From NCBI GenBank assembly GCA_001803395.1, contig MHBU01000025.1, positions 1-64,000 of the forward strand: DNA of 64,000 nucleotides. The letters run 5' to 3'. Both the position numbers and the translations under genes were made by a program. Source of the DNA: Methylotenera sp. RIFCSPLOWO2_02_FULL_45_14. GTDB taxonomy: Bacteria; Pseudomonadota; Gammaproteobacteria; Burkholderiales; Methylophilaceae. This document shows, one piece after another, positions 47,915 to 56,703 of this stretch. Every line of letters begins with the position of its first letter. Within the stretch, counting starts at the first letter, position 1. The notes under the pieces are model-generated. The model was not told where the DNA came from and made no database searches. It was given only the letters and a program-made list of their open reading frames with translations.

Positions 47915-48002
47915 TTTCTCTTCTCTTAATTTGTAATTGTTAAGTTGTTTAATCTGAGTCCAATGTACACGGATTTCGCATCCGCAAAATATGACTTAAA
48001 AT

Positions 48003-49064
48003 TTACTCAACCGTTATTTCTTCTTCTAAATGCGCCACCCACTCACGCCATACCGCCCAGATGACCGCCAACACAATCGGCCCCACAAATAGTCCGACTA
48101 GTCCGAAAGCTAAAAGACCACCCAATACACCAAATAGCACAAACAAAAATGGTATCGGGCTCACGCTGCTAATAAACAAAGGTCGCAGAAAATTATCAAG
48201 CTGGCTAACTACCATCGCACCCCAGATCCACACGCCAATGGCAGCACCCGTTTCACCCTGCAACAATAGCCAGAACCCTGCCGCGCCCCAAGCTAAAGGC
48301 GTGCCAAAAGGAATAAGTGCCAATATCATTGTTAGCACACCAAACATCACTGGTGATGCTAGTCCTGCGACCCGGTAGCCTAGCCCTGCGACTATGCCTT
48401 GCACTAAAGCCGTTAATAAAATGCCGTAAACCACGGCACGCGCAGTCGTACCAACTGCGTGCAAATAATCATGCACTTGTGCACCAATAAATCGTTCCAA
48501 CACATGGCGTAGCTCACGCACAATGCGTGCGCCATCGCGGTAGAAGAAAAACAAAATCACTATTACAAAAATTAGTTTTGCCAGATTTTTGCCAACGCCA
48601 CCCGCCAGTATGGTGAGGTCATTCGTATGTGCAGCAAGCCATGCTTTAATGACAGATGAAACACCTTGTGGATTAGCCACAAGAGTCGCTTGTTGATGCA
48701 CCAGCCAGTCACCTAGCCATGGCAGGCCGCGCAATGCTTCCGGCACGGGCGGTGGATTAGCAAGAAAAGCTTGCAACGCAGGGTAAGCGTTACTCAGTTC
48801 TTGCTGTGCCAACCAAGCCAGCCAAATTAAAGGTAAAAACAGTGTTAATGCAGCTAATGCTGTGGAAAGGCTCGCCGCCAGCGAGTCGCGATTATTACAC
48901 CAGCGACGGATGCTTGTGGCCGCCGGCCAAGAGGCATAAGCTAACACGCCGGCCCAAGCAATTGGTGCCAGAAACGGTGTAACCACCATAAACGCAAGTA
49001 ACAATAGGCCACCTAGCGCAAGCCATGGCACTATACGGCGACTAAAAGGTGTATGGTCTTTCAA
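48003..49064 (-). CDS. AI-2E family transporter (PerM/YdiK type)
   Basis: Membrane protein of 353 residues with seven to eight hydrophobic helices in the UPF0118/AI-2E exporter pattern. An N-terminal helix pair (12-45) is followed by a soluble loop (about 95-150), then LALIPFGTPLAWGAAGFWLL near 250 and GGLLAFGLVGLFVGPIVLAVI near 310. Substrate is unknown: the family name does not prove autoinducer export. It lies 31 bp downstream of the yqhA-like gene on the same strand. Confidence 0.86.
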   Translation of the reverse strand: MKDHTPFSRRIVPWLALGGLLLLAFMVVTPFLAPIAWAGVLAYASWPAATSIRRWCNNRDSLAASLSTALAALTLFLPLIWLAWLAQQELSNAYPALQAFLANPPPVPEALRGLPWLGDWLVHQQATLVANPQGVSSVIKAWLAAHTNDLTILAGGVGKNLAKLIFVIVILFFFYRDGARIVRELRHVLERFIGAQVHDYLHAVGTTARAVVYGILLTALVQGIVAGLGYRVAGLASPVMFGVLTMILALIPFGTPLAWGAAGFWLLLQGETGAAIGVWIWGAMVVSQLDNFLRPLFISSVSPIPFLFVLFGVLGGLLAFGLVGLFVGPIVLAVIWAVWREWVAHLEEEITVE

Positions 49065-49095
49065 ACCGTATCTTTCAAATAGTTACTTTCAACGC

Positions 49096-49647
49096 TTATT
49101 TAACTTTGCTTGCATGATTACCGCCAGCAATACGATCCATCACTGCAAACATGACGCCAGAGAATACTAGGGTTAAATGAATACCCACCAGCCAAGCTAA
49201 TTGATAATTACCATTTTCTGAGGCCAGAACTTCTTTCACATTGATAAAATATTTCAAAAGCTCGATGCCTGAAATGGCCACAATAGAACCTATCAGTTTC
49301 AACTTCAGGTCGGCGAAACTTACATGTCCCATCCAGTCTGGGCGATCTTCATTATCGCCAGTATCAATTTTAGAAACAAAATTCTCATAGCCCGCAAAAA
49401 TGATAATTAACAGCAAATTTGCAACCAGCGTGATGTCTACTAAAGTAAGAATCCCTAGCAAAGCTGCGCTACTGTCACCCCAAAATGCCACAGGTAATAG
49501 CGCAAAAAAGGCTTTGCCAAACTTTACCAATAACAGCCCAATACCAGCAATCAGGCCGATATAGAAAGGCACCAGCAGCCAGCGGCTGGCGAACATAAAG
49601 TGTTCAATAGCGTGTTCAAACTGTTTCAGTTTTGTACTTTCCTGCAT
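49096..49647 (-). CDS. YqhA/UPF0114 family membrane protein
   Basis: Small integral membrane protein of the TIGR00645/UPF0114 family, function unknown. From ATG 49647 (MQESTKLKQFEHAIEHFMFASRWLL) it has 183 residues. Four hydrophobic segments and the family motif ASRWLLVPFYIGL near 20-33 are visible. The longer frame to 49704 would overlap htpX and lacks support. It is just downstream of htpX on the same strand. Confidence 0.85.
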   Translation of the reverse strand: MQESTKLKQFEHAIEHFMFASRWLLVPFYIGLIAGIGLLLVKFGKAFFALLPVAFWGDSSAALLGILTLVDITLVANLLLIIIFAGYENFVSKIDTGDNEDRPDWMGHVSFADLKLKLIGSIVAISGIELLKYFINVKEVLASENGNYQLAWLVGIHLTLVFSGVMFAVMDRIAGGNHASKVK

Positions 49648-49669
49648 AAGCGCTTTCAATAATAAATTT

Positions 49670-50548
49670 TTAGGTACTGCTACGTAGCGCGGCAATGCGC
49701 TCATCTAAACTGGGGTGTGTGGTAAATAACTTTTTAAAACCGCTGGCACCACCGCCAGAGATACCAGAAGCCGCCATTTGTTCGGGCAATACTGAAGGCT
49801 CATGCTGGGCTTGCAAACGCTCTAGTGCAGCAATCATTTTTTTCGCGCTGGAGAGTTTAGCCGCACCCGCATCTGCACGGAATTCACGCTGACGTGAAAA
49901 CCACATCACAATGATGGAGGCCAATATCCCTAAAACAAATTGCGCAATGATCATGGTGATAAAGAATGCTGGACCAGTACCTTTTTCTGTTTTGAAGATA
50001 ATTTTATCCACCGCGTAACCGATAACGCGCGATAAAAACATGACAAAAGTGTTCACTACGCCCTGAATTAAAGTCAACGTTACCATATCGCCATTGGAAA
50101 TATGCGAGACTTCATGCGCCAGCACTGCCTCAGCTTCATCTTTACTCATTTTATTGAGTAAGCCTGTAGAAACCGCCACCAGTGAGCTATTTTTGGTCAT
50201 GCCAGTTGCAAACGCATTCACCTCTGGCGAATCAAACACCGCCACTTCTGGCATTTTAATGCCCACCATATCAGCCTGCGCGCGCACCGTTTTTACTAGC
50301 CAAATTTCAGTTGCTGTGCGTGGCTCTTCAATCACCACCGCGCCAGACATACGCTTAGCCGACCACTTGGACATCGCCAATGAAATAAACGCACCACCAA
50401 AACCCATAATTGCAGCAAAGGCCAGCAAGTTGCCTAAATCAAGCCCGTTTTCATTCAAATATGGCTCTACGCCTAGTATGCGCATGGTGACCGAAAGCAC
50501 CAGCATAATGGCAATGTTAGTAGCTAAAAAATAAATCATACGTTTCAT
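49670..50548 (-). CDS. htpX: Membrane zinc metalloprotease HtpX
   Basis: Inner-membrane M48 protease for quality control of membrane proteins. The 292 residues have two N-terminal helices (5-25 and 36-55) and the zinc motif [13 protein letters not shown] near 140. Two more helices follow, then the third ligand region [10 protein letters not shown] near 222. [12 protein letters not shown] lies at the C-terminus. Length matches E. coli HtpX. It is divergent from the nhaR-like gene. Confidence 0.94.
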   Translation of the reverse strand: MKRMIYFLATNIAIMLVLSVTMRILGVEPYLNENGLDLGNLLAFAAIMGFGGAFISLAMSKWSAKRMSGAVVIEEPRTATEIWLVKTVRAQADMVGIKMPEVAVFDSPEVNAFATGMTKNSSLVAVSTGLLNKMSKDEAEAVLAHEVSHISNGDMVTLTLIQGVVNTFVMFLSRVIGYAVDKIIFKTEKGTGPAFFITMIIAQFVLGILASIIVMWFSRQREFRADAGAAKLSSAKKMIAALERLQAQHEPSVLPEQMAASGISGGGASGFKKLFTTHPSLDERIAALRSST

Positions 50549-50660
50549 AATTTTTTTATCCTTACTGTGATAACAACGTACACTTTAGCTTGTTTTAACT
50601 CTCCATAAAAGCAGATTATTACTGATTGATTATTCGGTTTTTACGAGCTATTGTAACGTT

Positions 50661-51566
50661 ATGATCAATTACAAACAGTTTCATTATTTTTGGGCAGTCG
50701 CTCGTGCGGGCAGTATTGTACGCGCCAGTAAGCAACTTAATCTCACGCCGCAAACGCTAAGTGGGCAAATAGGCATACTTGAAGCGTCATTAGGCGTTTC
50801 TTTATTTAGGCGCGTTGGTCGTGGCATTGAGCTAACCGAAGCAGGTCAGTTGGCACTTACTTACGCTGAAGACATATTTCAAGCGGGCAATGCGCTGGAA
50901 GAAACACTGCGCGCTGGCTCCAATGAGCGGCGGCGATTATTTAAGGTGGGCATTTCTGATGCCGTTCCCAAATCTATCGCTTACCAATTACTTGCACCTG
51001 CAATGTCCTTAAAAGAACCGATTAAAATCGTTTGTCGCGAAGGTAAGCTAGAACCACTGCTTGGTGAGCTTGCCATTCACCGACTTGATCTTGTCTTAGC
51101 AGATAGGCCCATGCCCAGCGAAATTGATATTAAAGGGCGTGGCAATCAGCTAAGCGAGTGTGGCATCAGCTTTTTTGCCACAAAAAAACTGGCGCTTACT
51201 TATGGTCACAATTTTCCTCAAAACCTAGGCAACGCGCCTATGCTAGTGCCAGGAGAAGACAGCGCCGTACGTAAACGACTCATGCAATGGCTTAACGCAC
51301 AGCGTATTCAACCACACATCATTGGCGAGTTTGATGACAGCGCGCTTATGCGGGCATTTGGGCAAGCGGGTGTAGGTATTTTTACCGCCCCAACCATCAT
51401 CGCGGACGAAGTGCAACGCCAACATGATGTGGTTAAAATAGGTCAAACCGATGAAGTAGTCGAACGTTTTTACGCAATTTCAGTTGAAAGACGCGCCAAT
51501 CATCCTGCTGTCGTGGCCATTAACTCAACGACATTTCTAGCTAAACAGGCGGCATCCGCCTCTTGA
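50661..51566 (+). CDS. nhaR: LysR-family regulator NhaR
   Basis: Transcriptional activator; in E. coli NhaR senses sodium and controls nhaA and the pga operon. The 301 residues start MINYKQFHYFWAVARAGSIV, with helix-turn-helix SKQLNLTPQTLSGQIGILE, matching NhaR better than other LysR proteins. The effector domain ends in ANHPAVVAINSTTF. No nhaA gene is adjacent. It is upstream of the pigment cluster in the same orientation but separated by 200 bp with its own signals, so a role in controlling the cluster is only possible. Confidence 0.85.
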   Translation: MINYKQFHYFWAVARAGSIVRASKQLNLTPQTLSGQIGILEASLGVSLFRRVGRGIELTEAGQLALTYAEDIFQAGNALEETLRAGSNERRRLFKVGISDAVPKSIAYQLLAPAMSLKEPIKIVCREGKLEPLLGELAIHRLDLVLADRPMPSEIDIKGRGNQLSECGISFFATKKLALTYGHNFPQNLGNAPMLVPGEDSAVRKRLMQWLNAQRIQPHIIGEFDDSALMRAFGQAGVGIFTAPTIIADEVQRQHDVVKIGQTDEVVERFYAISVERRANHPAVVAINSTTFLAKQAASAS

Positions 51567-51599
51567 TAATCATCAAACTTAGTATGTCTGGCTGTATGA

Positions 51600-51654
51600 C
51601 CAAAATTGGATAAGGGTTGAATGTATATTCAAGCAAAAACCAGTTCAATTTTGG
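51600..51654 (+). promoter_or_regulatory. Nested palindromes upstream of the pigment cluster promoter
   Basis: The outer inverted repeat CCAAAATTG (51600-51608) pairs with CAATTTTGG (51646-51654). Inside it lies TTGAAT-GTAT-ATTCAA (51617-51632). Both are perfect. They lie just before a TATAAT box, so they could be regulator-binding sites or a transcript hairpin. Confidence 0.5.
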
Positions 51655-51676
51655 ATGCATACCAACAGCGATACGA

Positions 51677-51682
51677 TATAAT
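51677..51682 (+). promoter_or_regulatory. -10 box of the plus-strand pigment operon
   Basis: Perfect TATAAT 86 bp upstream of the XanB2-like gene. No good -35 at 16-18 bp, suggesting that an activator is needed. Confidence 0.45.
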
Positions 51683-51767
51683 TCTATTGTTGATAGCTAA
51701 AGAATCTTACTCATGAATTTCCATCTAGCTTCATCCCCTATCGTTTTTTTCGCATGACGGTTAACGC

Positions 51768-52823
51768 ATGAGCTTACCGATATTAGATATACAAACCGCA
51801 TACATGCCTTTTTCTGGCATTTTTCAACAGTCACGGTCATGGCAAGAAAGTATTCTGGGTGCCGTCTGCTTTGTTGAATCTTCAACAGGCAGCAATACTG
51901 AAATCCCGATGATTCAATTACATGCACCTATTCTGGATGGCGCGGATGCAGCCTGCGAGATATGGTTGAGTAATGCAGCTTTGTCATCAGATAAACCGTT
52001 AGGGCATGGCAGTCATGGTGCAATTCAGTATCGTTTTAGTGATGAATTGCTGTTTGGTGTCATTAGCTTACCCGAGTCAGCGCCAACGCAAACTGGAACA
52101 GAGTCAGCACCACTACAACAGACTACGGAATCCGCTTATCGCCAGATATTTGCGCTAATGGATGATCTGGATTACCCCTATACTTATCGGTTCTGGAATT
52201 ACATGGCTGACATCAACGGCATCAGCCATGGGCTGGAGCGCTACCGTCAGTTTAATGTGGGTCGCAAGGATGCTTTTCTGGCATGCGGCCGCGAGGTAAG
52301 CGGCCAGTTGCCAGCCGCTTGTGCGCTGGGTCTGGCCGATGGACCGCTTACCATCGCTTTCCTGCTTGGGCGTAAAGCACCAATCGCCATTGAAAATCCA
52401 CGGCAGGTCAGTGCCTATGAATATCCGGAGGAGTATGGTCCGCAAACACCAAGTTTCTCCCGCGCGACTTTATTGCGTGCGGAGCAAGATGACCTCTTGT
52501 TCATATCAGGAACGGCCAGCATTGTTGGACACCAGACGCGGCATGAGTCAGACGTGGTAGCGCAAACCAAGGAAACACTGGCGAATCTGGATGCGGTGAT
52601 TGCCGAGGCTAATCGTACGCTTGGTGAGCAGAAGTTTGATTTGCAGAATATTTTTTTCAGGGTCTATATCCGCCATGCAGCAGATTTATCACTGGTACGG
52701 AATGAAATACAACATCATATAGGCGGCACAATAAAAGCTGTTTTTGTGCAGGCTGATATATGCCGTCAGGAGCTACTGCTGGAAATTGAAGCAACCGCCA
52801 CGCATAGAGCGGAGTTCGCATGA
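51768..52823 (+). CDS. Chorismatase, XanB2-like (3-hydroxybenzoate synthase)
   Basis: Predicted to cleave chorismate to hydroxybenzoate plus pyruvate, supplying the aryl starter of xanthomonadin/aryl-polyene pigments. The 351 residues match the FkbO/Hyg5/XanB2 family, with a two-lobed RidA-like fold. RFWNYMADINGISHGLERYRQ (shown here in parts: RFWNYMADIN, GLERYRQFNVGR) lies near 145-170, and LLFISGTASIVGHQTRH near 243-259. The C-terminal YIRHAADLSLV strand follows. UbiC is encoded separately at 10036-10590, so this enzyme is probably dedicated to pigment. It overlaps the next gene by 4 bases. Confidence 0.82.
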   Translation: MSLPILDIQTAYMPFSGIFQQSRSWQESILGAVCFVESSTGSNTEIPMIQLHAPILDGADAACEIWLSNAALSSDKPLGHGSHGAIQYRFSDELLFGVISLPESAPTQTGTESAPLQQTTESAYRQIFALMDDLDYPYTYRFWNYMADINGISHGLERYRQFNVGRKDAFLACGREVSGQLPAACALGLADGPLTIAFLLGRKAPIAIENPRQVSAYEYPEEYGPQTPSFSRATLLRAEQDDLLFISGTASIVGHQTRHESDVVAQTKETLANLDAVIAEANRTLGEQKFDLQNIFFRVYIRHAADLSLVRNEIQHHIGGTIKAVFVQADICRQELLLEIEATATHRAEFA

Positions 52824-53674
52824 TCACAATGAATATGAAATCTGGCGAGGCATTATTACTCGGGGCATATGACTATCTTGTGTTATACCTTGGATTGCTA
52901 TGGCTGGGTTTTCTCACCCTGGGCTGGACACTAGTAGCTGCCCCACTTTATCCATTATTACCCAAGCACTACGCCATGCGTTGGGGTCGCTATGTCATCA
53001 TGGTTTTGTTTCGCACCTATCTTGCCAGTTTGAGTATGTCACGCCGCTGCAGTTTTGATTTAACTGAGCTGGATACATTACAGGGCGAAACATCACTGAT
53101 CATTGCGCCTAATCACCCGTGCCTGCTGGATGCGGTCATGATTATTTCGCGTTTGCCTAACGTAGCTTGCGTGATGAAATCAGAGTTAATGAACAATATT
53201 TTTCTTGGGGCCGGCGCACGTCTGGCGCGTTATATCCGCAATGAACCGATACGGAAAATGGTAGTGCAAGCGAGTGAAGACTTTGAAACTGGTAGCCACC
53301 TGCTGTTATTTCCTGAAGGTACCCGCACCACGCGCCAGCCTATCAACGCCCTCAAAGGCAGCATCGCCCTGATTTCCATGCAAGCGCAAGTACCAGTGCA
53401 GACGGTGTTGATCGAAACTAACTCACCTTACCTGAGTAAAGGCTGGTCATTATTCCGCAAGCCTGTCATGCCGGTCCGTTACAAGATAACATTAGGCAAG
53501 CGCTTTGACCCGCCAGAAAATGCCCACCGCTTCATGGCAGAACTTGAAGACTATTTTTCCCTAGCGCTAAAACCTTTATTGCAGCCAGCCCCTACTCAAG
53601 GCTCATTGTTTCCAATGACTACGCAAAATGAAGCCCCACCCGGCTTTAACTCACACGGAACGCCTTTGTTATGA
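52820..53674 (+). CDS. PlsC-family 1-acyl-sn-glycerol-3-phosphate acyltransferase-like protein
   Basis: Membrane-associated acyltransferase of 284 residues. A hydrophobic segment lies near 18-50, then the HX4D catalytic motif NHPCLLDAV near 95 and the substrate motif FPEGTRTTRQ near 160. In pigment clusters such enzymes attach the polyene to a lipid or sugar carrier. It overlaps both neighbours by 4 bases (ATGA), placing it in the XanB2-like operon. Confidence 0.86.
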   Translation: MITMNMKSGEALLLGAYDYLVLYLGLLWLGFLTLGWTLVAAPLYPLLPKHYAMRWGRYVIMVLFRTYLASLSMSRRCSFDLTELDTLQGETSLIIAPNHPCLLDAVMIISRLPNVACVMKSELMNNIFLGAGARLARYIRNEPIRKMVVQASEDFETGSHLLLFPEGTRTTRQPINALKGSIALISMQAQVPVQTVLIETNSPYLSKGWSLFRKPVMPVRYKITLGKRFDPPENAHRFMAELEDYFSLALKPLLQPAPTQGSLFPMTTQNEAPPGFNSHGTPLL

Positions 53675-54441
53675 TCACTGCCTCTGCCAGCCATATCGTT
53701 CTCATTCCCAGCTACAATCCGGGGTCTAAAGTGTATGACACCGTACGCGCAGCCCGTTTGCACTGGAATCCGGTATGGGTGGTGATCGATGGCAGCACAG
53801 ACGGCTCCGAAGTAGTTTTACAAGCCATGGCAGCAGAAGATTCGGGCTTGCGCGTGATCCATTTGCCACGCAACAAAGGCAAAGGCGCAGCTGTATTGCA
53901 TGGATTGAACCTAGCCGCCTCTGAGGGCTACACACATGCGCTGACCATGGATTCAGACGGGCAGCATCCGCCGGAGCTGATACCCGCCTTCATGACCGAA
54001 TCAATCAGGCAGCCAGACGCCATGGTGCTAGGCATGCCGATATTTGATGCCAGTGCCCCGAACATACGCGTGCAGGGACGAAAAATATCCAACTGGTGGG
54101 CCAATTTGGAAACCTTATGGGCAGGCATCGGCGACTCACTGTTTGGCTTTCGCGTTTACCCCATCGACCCGTTAAGAAAGGTTATGCGCTATCAACCCTG
54201 GATGCGTCATTTCGATTTTGATCCAGAAGCGGCGATAAGATTGAGCTGGCGTGGGGTAAAAGTGATAAACCTGCCAGCACCAGTGCGTTATTTCAGCACC
54301 GATGAAGGCGGCGTTTCGCACTTCCGTTACCTGCGCGATAACACCCTGCTCACCTGGATGTACACACGGCTGTTTTGCGGCTTTGTGCTGCGTCTGCCTG
54401 TGCTGTTGATGCGGCGTTTGTTGGGCATGTTTAGCCGTTAA
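53671..54441 (+). CDS. Family 2 glycosyltransferase (DPM1-like)
   Basis: The 256 residues carry a GT-A fold with HIVLIPSYNPGSKVYDTVR at the N-terminus, VVIDGSTDGS near 36, and the DXD-like MDSDGQHPPEL near 92. A C-terminal amphipathic region (VLRLPVLLMRRLLGMFS) probably contacts the membrane. Likely to glycosylate the pigment head group or a lipid carrier. It is the last gene of the three-gene, translationally coupled plus-strand operon. Confidence 0.86.
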   Translation: MITASASHIVLIPSYNPGSKVYDTVRAARLHWNPVWVVIDGSTDGSEVVLQAMAAEDSGLRVIHLPRNKGKGAAVLHGLNLAASEGYTHALTMDSDGQHPPELIPAFMTESIRQPDAMVLGMPIFDASAPNIRVQGRKISNWWANLETLWAGIGDSLFGFRVYPIDPLRKVMRYQPWMRHFDFDPEAAIRLSWRGVKVINLPAPVRYFSTDEGGVSHFRYLRDNTLLTWMYTRLFCGFVLRLPVLLMRRLLGMFSR

Positions 54442-54748
54442 TATAACTTGCTGATTGATAGCAATCTTTGCAGAATTAGAACCATTTTAAAAAGGCCATT
54501 AAATTAACCAGAGAAAGATGGAATAGCGTAAATTTTCTGTCACCTCTACGTGTGCGCACGTACAGACGATTATTATCTATTTAGCTTAAAGTTTGAAAAG
54601 CAAGATTAACTGGTTCTGCGCCTATATTTTTATGTGCGATACCGAACGGAACTAGCTGAACGAGTACGGGTATCATGTGGCTGGTTAGAGCTGGCGTCAC
54701 ATTCCGTTGATATCCATGACGCTTGATTACCGAAGTGGAGGTCATAAA
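54442..54748. other. Intergenic region before the YXWGXW protein gene
   Basis: About 300 bases without a gene. It contains a short palindrome TACGTG-TGCG-CACGTA (54547-54562) and, just before the next start, GTGGAGGT (a strong ribosome binding site at 54735-54742). No terminator with a T-run was found after the glycosyltransferase gene. Confidence 0.5.
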
Positions 54749-55729
54749 ATGCTGAAAATTCGCAACATATTGATGTTAATTGGAATACTGCTGTCCCCGG
54801 CAGCTTCTGCTGATGTTCAAGTGAGCATCGGCATCGGGCTACCGCACGTAAGCATAGGCATCAACGTGCCGGCATATCCGCAACTCGTTGTTGTACCTGG
54901 TTACCCGGTTTACTATGCACCGCGACTGCAAGCGAACTTCTTTTTTTACGACGGGTTGTACTGGGTCTACCAAGATGATTATTGGTATGCGAGTGAATGG
55001 TACAACGGGCCTTGGTGGGTTGTGGCTCCAGAGATTGTCCCCGTGTTCATCCTGCGAATCCCCGTGCGCTATTACCGTCAGCCTCCCGCGTACTTCTACG
55101 GGTGGCGGCCAGATGCACCGCCACGCTGGGGGAATCATTGGGGGCGCGATTGGGAACAACATAGAAGTGGCTGGGATAGATGGGATCGCCGTTCCGCGCC
55201 ACCGCCTGCCCCGCCGCCTGCCTACCAGCGGCAATATTCAGGGGATCGGTATCCCCGACAGGTAGAGCGGCAGCAGGATCTGCACCAGCAGAACTACCGT
55301 TACCAGCCGCGTGATCCCATAGTACAAAAACGCTATCAAGAGCGGGCAGTGCCAAGAGCGCCAGCTCAGCAGAGAAACCCCCAGCAGGAAAGAACTCAAC
55401 AAGAAAGACAGGGAGCGCCTGAAGAGAGAGGCTCCAGGCAGCAGGATATGCAACGTTCTGGACCACAGCAGCAAGATGGTAGCGCTGATCAGCGCTCAGA
55501 GTCACCGCAAAGGCGAGGCGAAGGCGTTCAGAGATCAACCCCAGCCTCTCCACAACAAGGGCGCCCGGAAGTTCAAGATTCTAGACAGCAACCACAGCCA
55601 GGGGCAACCCAGCGTGAGCAGCAGAAGCCAAAGTCACAGGACAGAGGCGAAGGGCAGCAAGACAAAGATGCCGCACGTGAGCCAAACCGTGGACAAGAGC
55701 AGGAGCGAGGTCGGGATCGCAATTATTGA
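54749..55729 (+). CDS. Secreted YXWGXW-type protein with Gln/Arg-rich low-complexity tail
   Basis: The ATG at 54749 is chosen over 54707 because GGAGGT lies 6 bases upstream and a signal peptide follows (MLKIRNILMLIGILLSPAASA). The 326-residue product has a compact Tyr/Trp-rich N-terminal part (about 25-120, with YYAPRLQANFFFYDG, YQDDYWYASEWY and YFYGWRPDAPPRWG). A roughly 200-residue disordered tail rich in Gln, Arg, Pro and Glu follows. Such YXWGXW repeat proteins are secreted and of unknown function. The base composition of the tail is GC-richer. It sits between the two converging pigment operons; a link to pigment placement is speculation. Confidence 0.72.
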   Translation: MLKIRNILMLIGILLSPAASADVQVSIGIGLPHVSIGINVPAYPQLVVVPGYPVYYAPRLQANFFFYDGLYWVYQDDYWYASEWYNGPWWVVAPEIVPVFILRIPVRYYRQPPAYFYGWRPDAPPRWGNHWGRDWEQHRSGWDRWDRRSAPPPAPPPAYQRQYSGDRYPRQVERQQDLHQQNYRYQPRDPIVQKRYQERAVPRAPAQQRNPQQERTQQERQGAPEERGSRQQDMQRSGPQQQDGSADQRSESPQRRGEGVQRSTPASPQQGRPEVQDSRQQPQPGATQREQQKPKSQDRGEGQQDKDAAREPNRGQEQERGRDRNY

Positions 55730-55737
55730 TAAAAGCT

Positions 55738-55789
55738 GAGCCGATTGTTGTGAACTTACATGATGTCACAACAGGAGTGTTATCGGCTC
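55738..55789. repeat. Two-step inverted repeat after the YXWGXW gene
   Basis: GAGCCGAT (55738-55745) pairs with ATCGGCTC (55782-55789), and inside it GTTGTGA (747-753) pairs with TCACAAC (766-772). There is no T-run. It could be a factor-independent terminator variant or the end of a lost mobile element. Confidence 0.55.
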
Positions 55790-55820
55790 ATGCCTTATAA
55801 CTTTAGAGCAGCTCTATTTA

Positions 55821-55852
55821 TTACTAATCGGATGCACGCATCCGATTAGTAA
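55821..55852. repeat. 15-bp perfect palindromic hairpin in the convergent intergenic region
   Basis: TTACTAATCGGATGC (55821-55835) and its exact complement (55838-55852) with a 2-base centre. No T-run on either side. It lies between the convergent YXWGXW and ketoreductase genes, so it may block convergent transcription or be a protein-binding site. Confidence 0.6.
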
Positions 55853-55983
55853 CTGTTGAACGGTCCCGTACGCACTAGGGCCATAACAAGCCATACTACC
55901 CATTCTGACAATCCACAACTATTTGATGTTATTAAGCAAAAAACTGATTAACAGTCATTAATCGCTAGCAAGCTCACCCAGAG

Positions 55984-56703
55984 CTAGATCATGCCGCCGT
56001 TGATCGAGATAATCTGCCCTGTGATATAAGTGGCTTGAGTGGAAGCAAGAAAGCTAATCAAGTCCGCCACTTCAGTCGGCGTGCCAGCGCGCTTCATGGG
56101 CACCATGTGGGCGATAGCTTGGGCATCAAATGCGGACTCGCTCATAGCGGTATCAATAATCCCCGGCGCTACGGCATTGACGGTGATGCCTCTGCTGGCA
56201 ACTTCTTGCGACAGCGATTTGGTGGCGGCATTGAGCGCGCCCTTGGCTGCGGAATAGTTGGTCTGGCCGCGATTGCCGGTGATGCCGGCGATAGAGGATA
56301 CGTTGATGATGCGTCCCCAGCGGCTGCGTATCATCGGCATCATCAGCGGCTGCGTCACATTGAAAAATCCATTCACAGATACGTCGATTACCCGATGCCA
56401 CTGCTCAGGACGCATACCGGGAAATACTGCATCATCATGGATACCGGCATTGTTGACTAGAATCTGGATAGGCTCATCTTCCACCAGCGGGCCAAGTATA
56501 GCGCTCACAGCGGCGCTATCGGTGACATCGAATTGCAAAGCCTCAGCACTGCCGCCTGCAGCGCAGATCTCCGCCGCCAGCTGTTGCGCGGCTGCAATGC
56601 CTTGATTGGCGTGGATATAGACATGGCAGCCATCGGCGGCGAGGCGGCGGCTAATGGCGGCACCTATGCCGCCGCTACCGCCTGTGACTAAAGCTCTTTT
56701 CAT
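55984..56703 (-). CDS. 3-ketoacyl-ACP reductase of the aryl-polyene pathway (FabG-like)
   Basis: NADPH-dependent reduction of the 3-keto intermediate in each polyene extension round. The 239-residue SDR protein has TGGSGGIGAAISRRL at 7-21, NNAGIHDDAVF near 88 and the catalytic Ser/Tyr/Lys in NVSSIAGITGNRGQTNYSAAKG near 135-155. Length and context match the ApeQ-type reductase. It is the last gene of the minus-strand operon and overlaps the dehydratase gene by 4 bases. Confidence 0.9.
   Translation of the reverse strand: MKRALVTGGSGGIGAAISRRLAADGCHVYIHANQGIAAAQQLAAEICAAGGSAEALQFDVTDSAAVSAILGPLVEDEPIQILVNNAGIHDDAVFPGMRPEQWHRVIDVSVNGFFNVTQPLMMPMIRSRWGRIINVSSIAGITGNRGQTNYSAAKGALNAATKSLSQEVASRGITVNAVAPGIIDTAMSESAFDAQAIAHMVPMKRAGTPTEVADLISFLASTQATYITGQIISINGGMI

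Noticed and set aside
47915-48002. Possible yybP-ykoY manganese riboswitch ahead of the TerC gene
   Set aside because: Only 88 bases separate the TerC gene from the next gene, and the conserved riboswitch loops are not present. Only a weak CGGAT hairpin is seen.
51547-51561. AGGCGG-CAT-CCGCCT hairpin as the nhaR terminator
   Set aside because: It lies inside the coding sequence before the stop codon and is not followed by a T-run.
55047-55553. 168-codon minus-strand frame opposite the YXWGXW gene
   Set aside because: The plus-strand frame has a signal peptide and an excellent ribosome binding site. The opposite frame is a by-product of the GC-rich repetitive tail.
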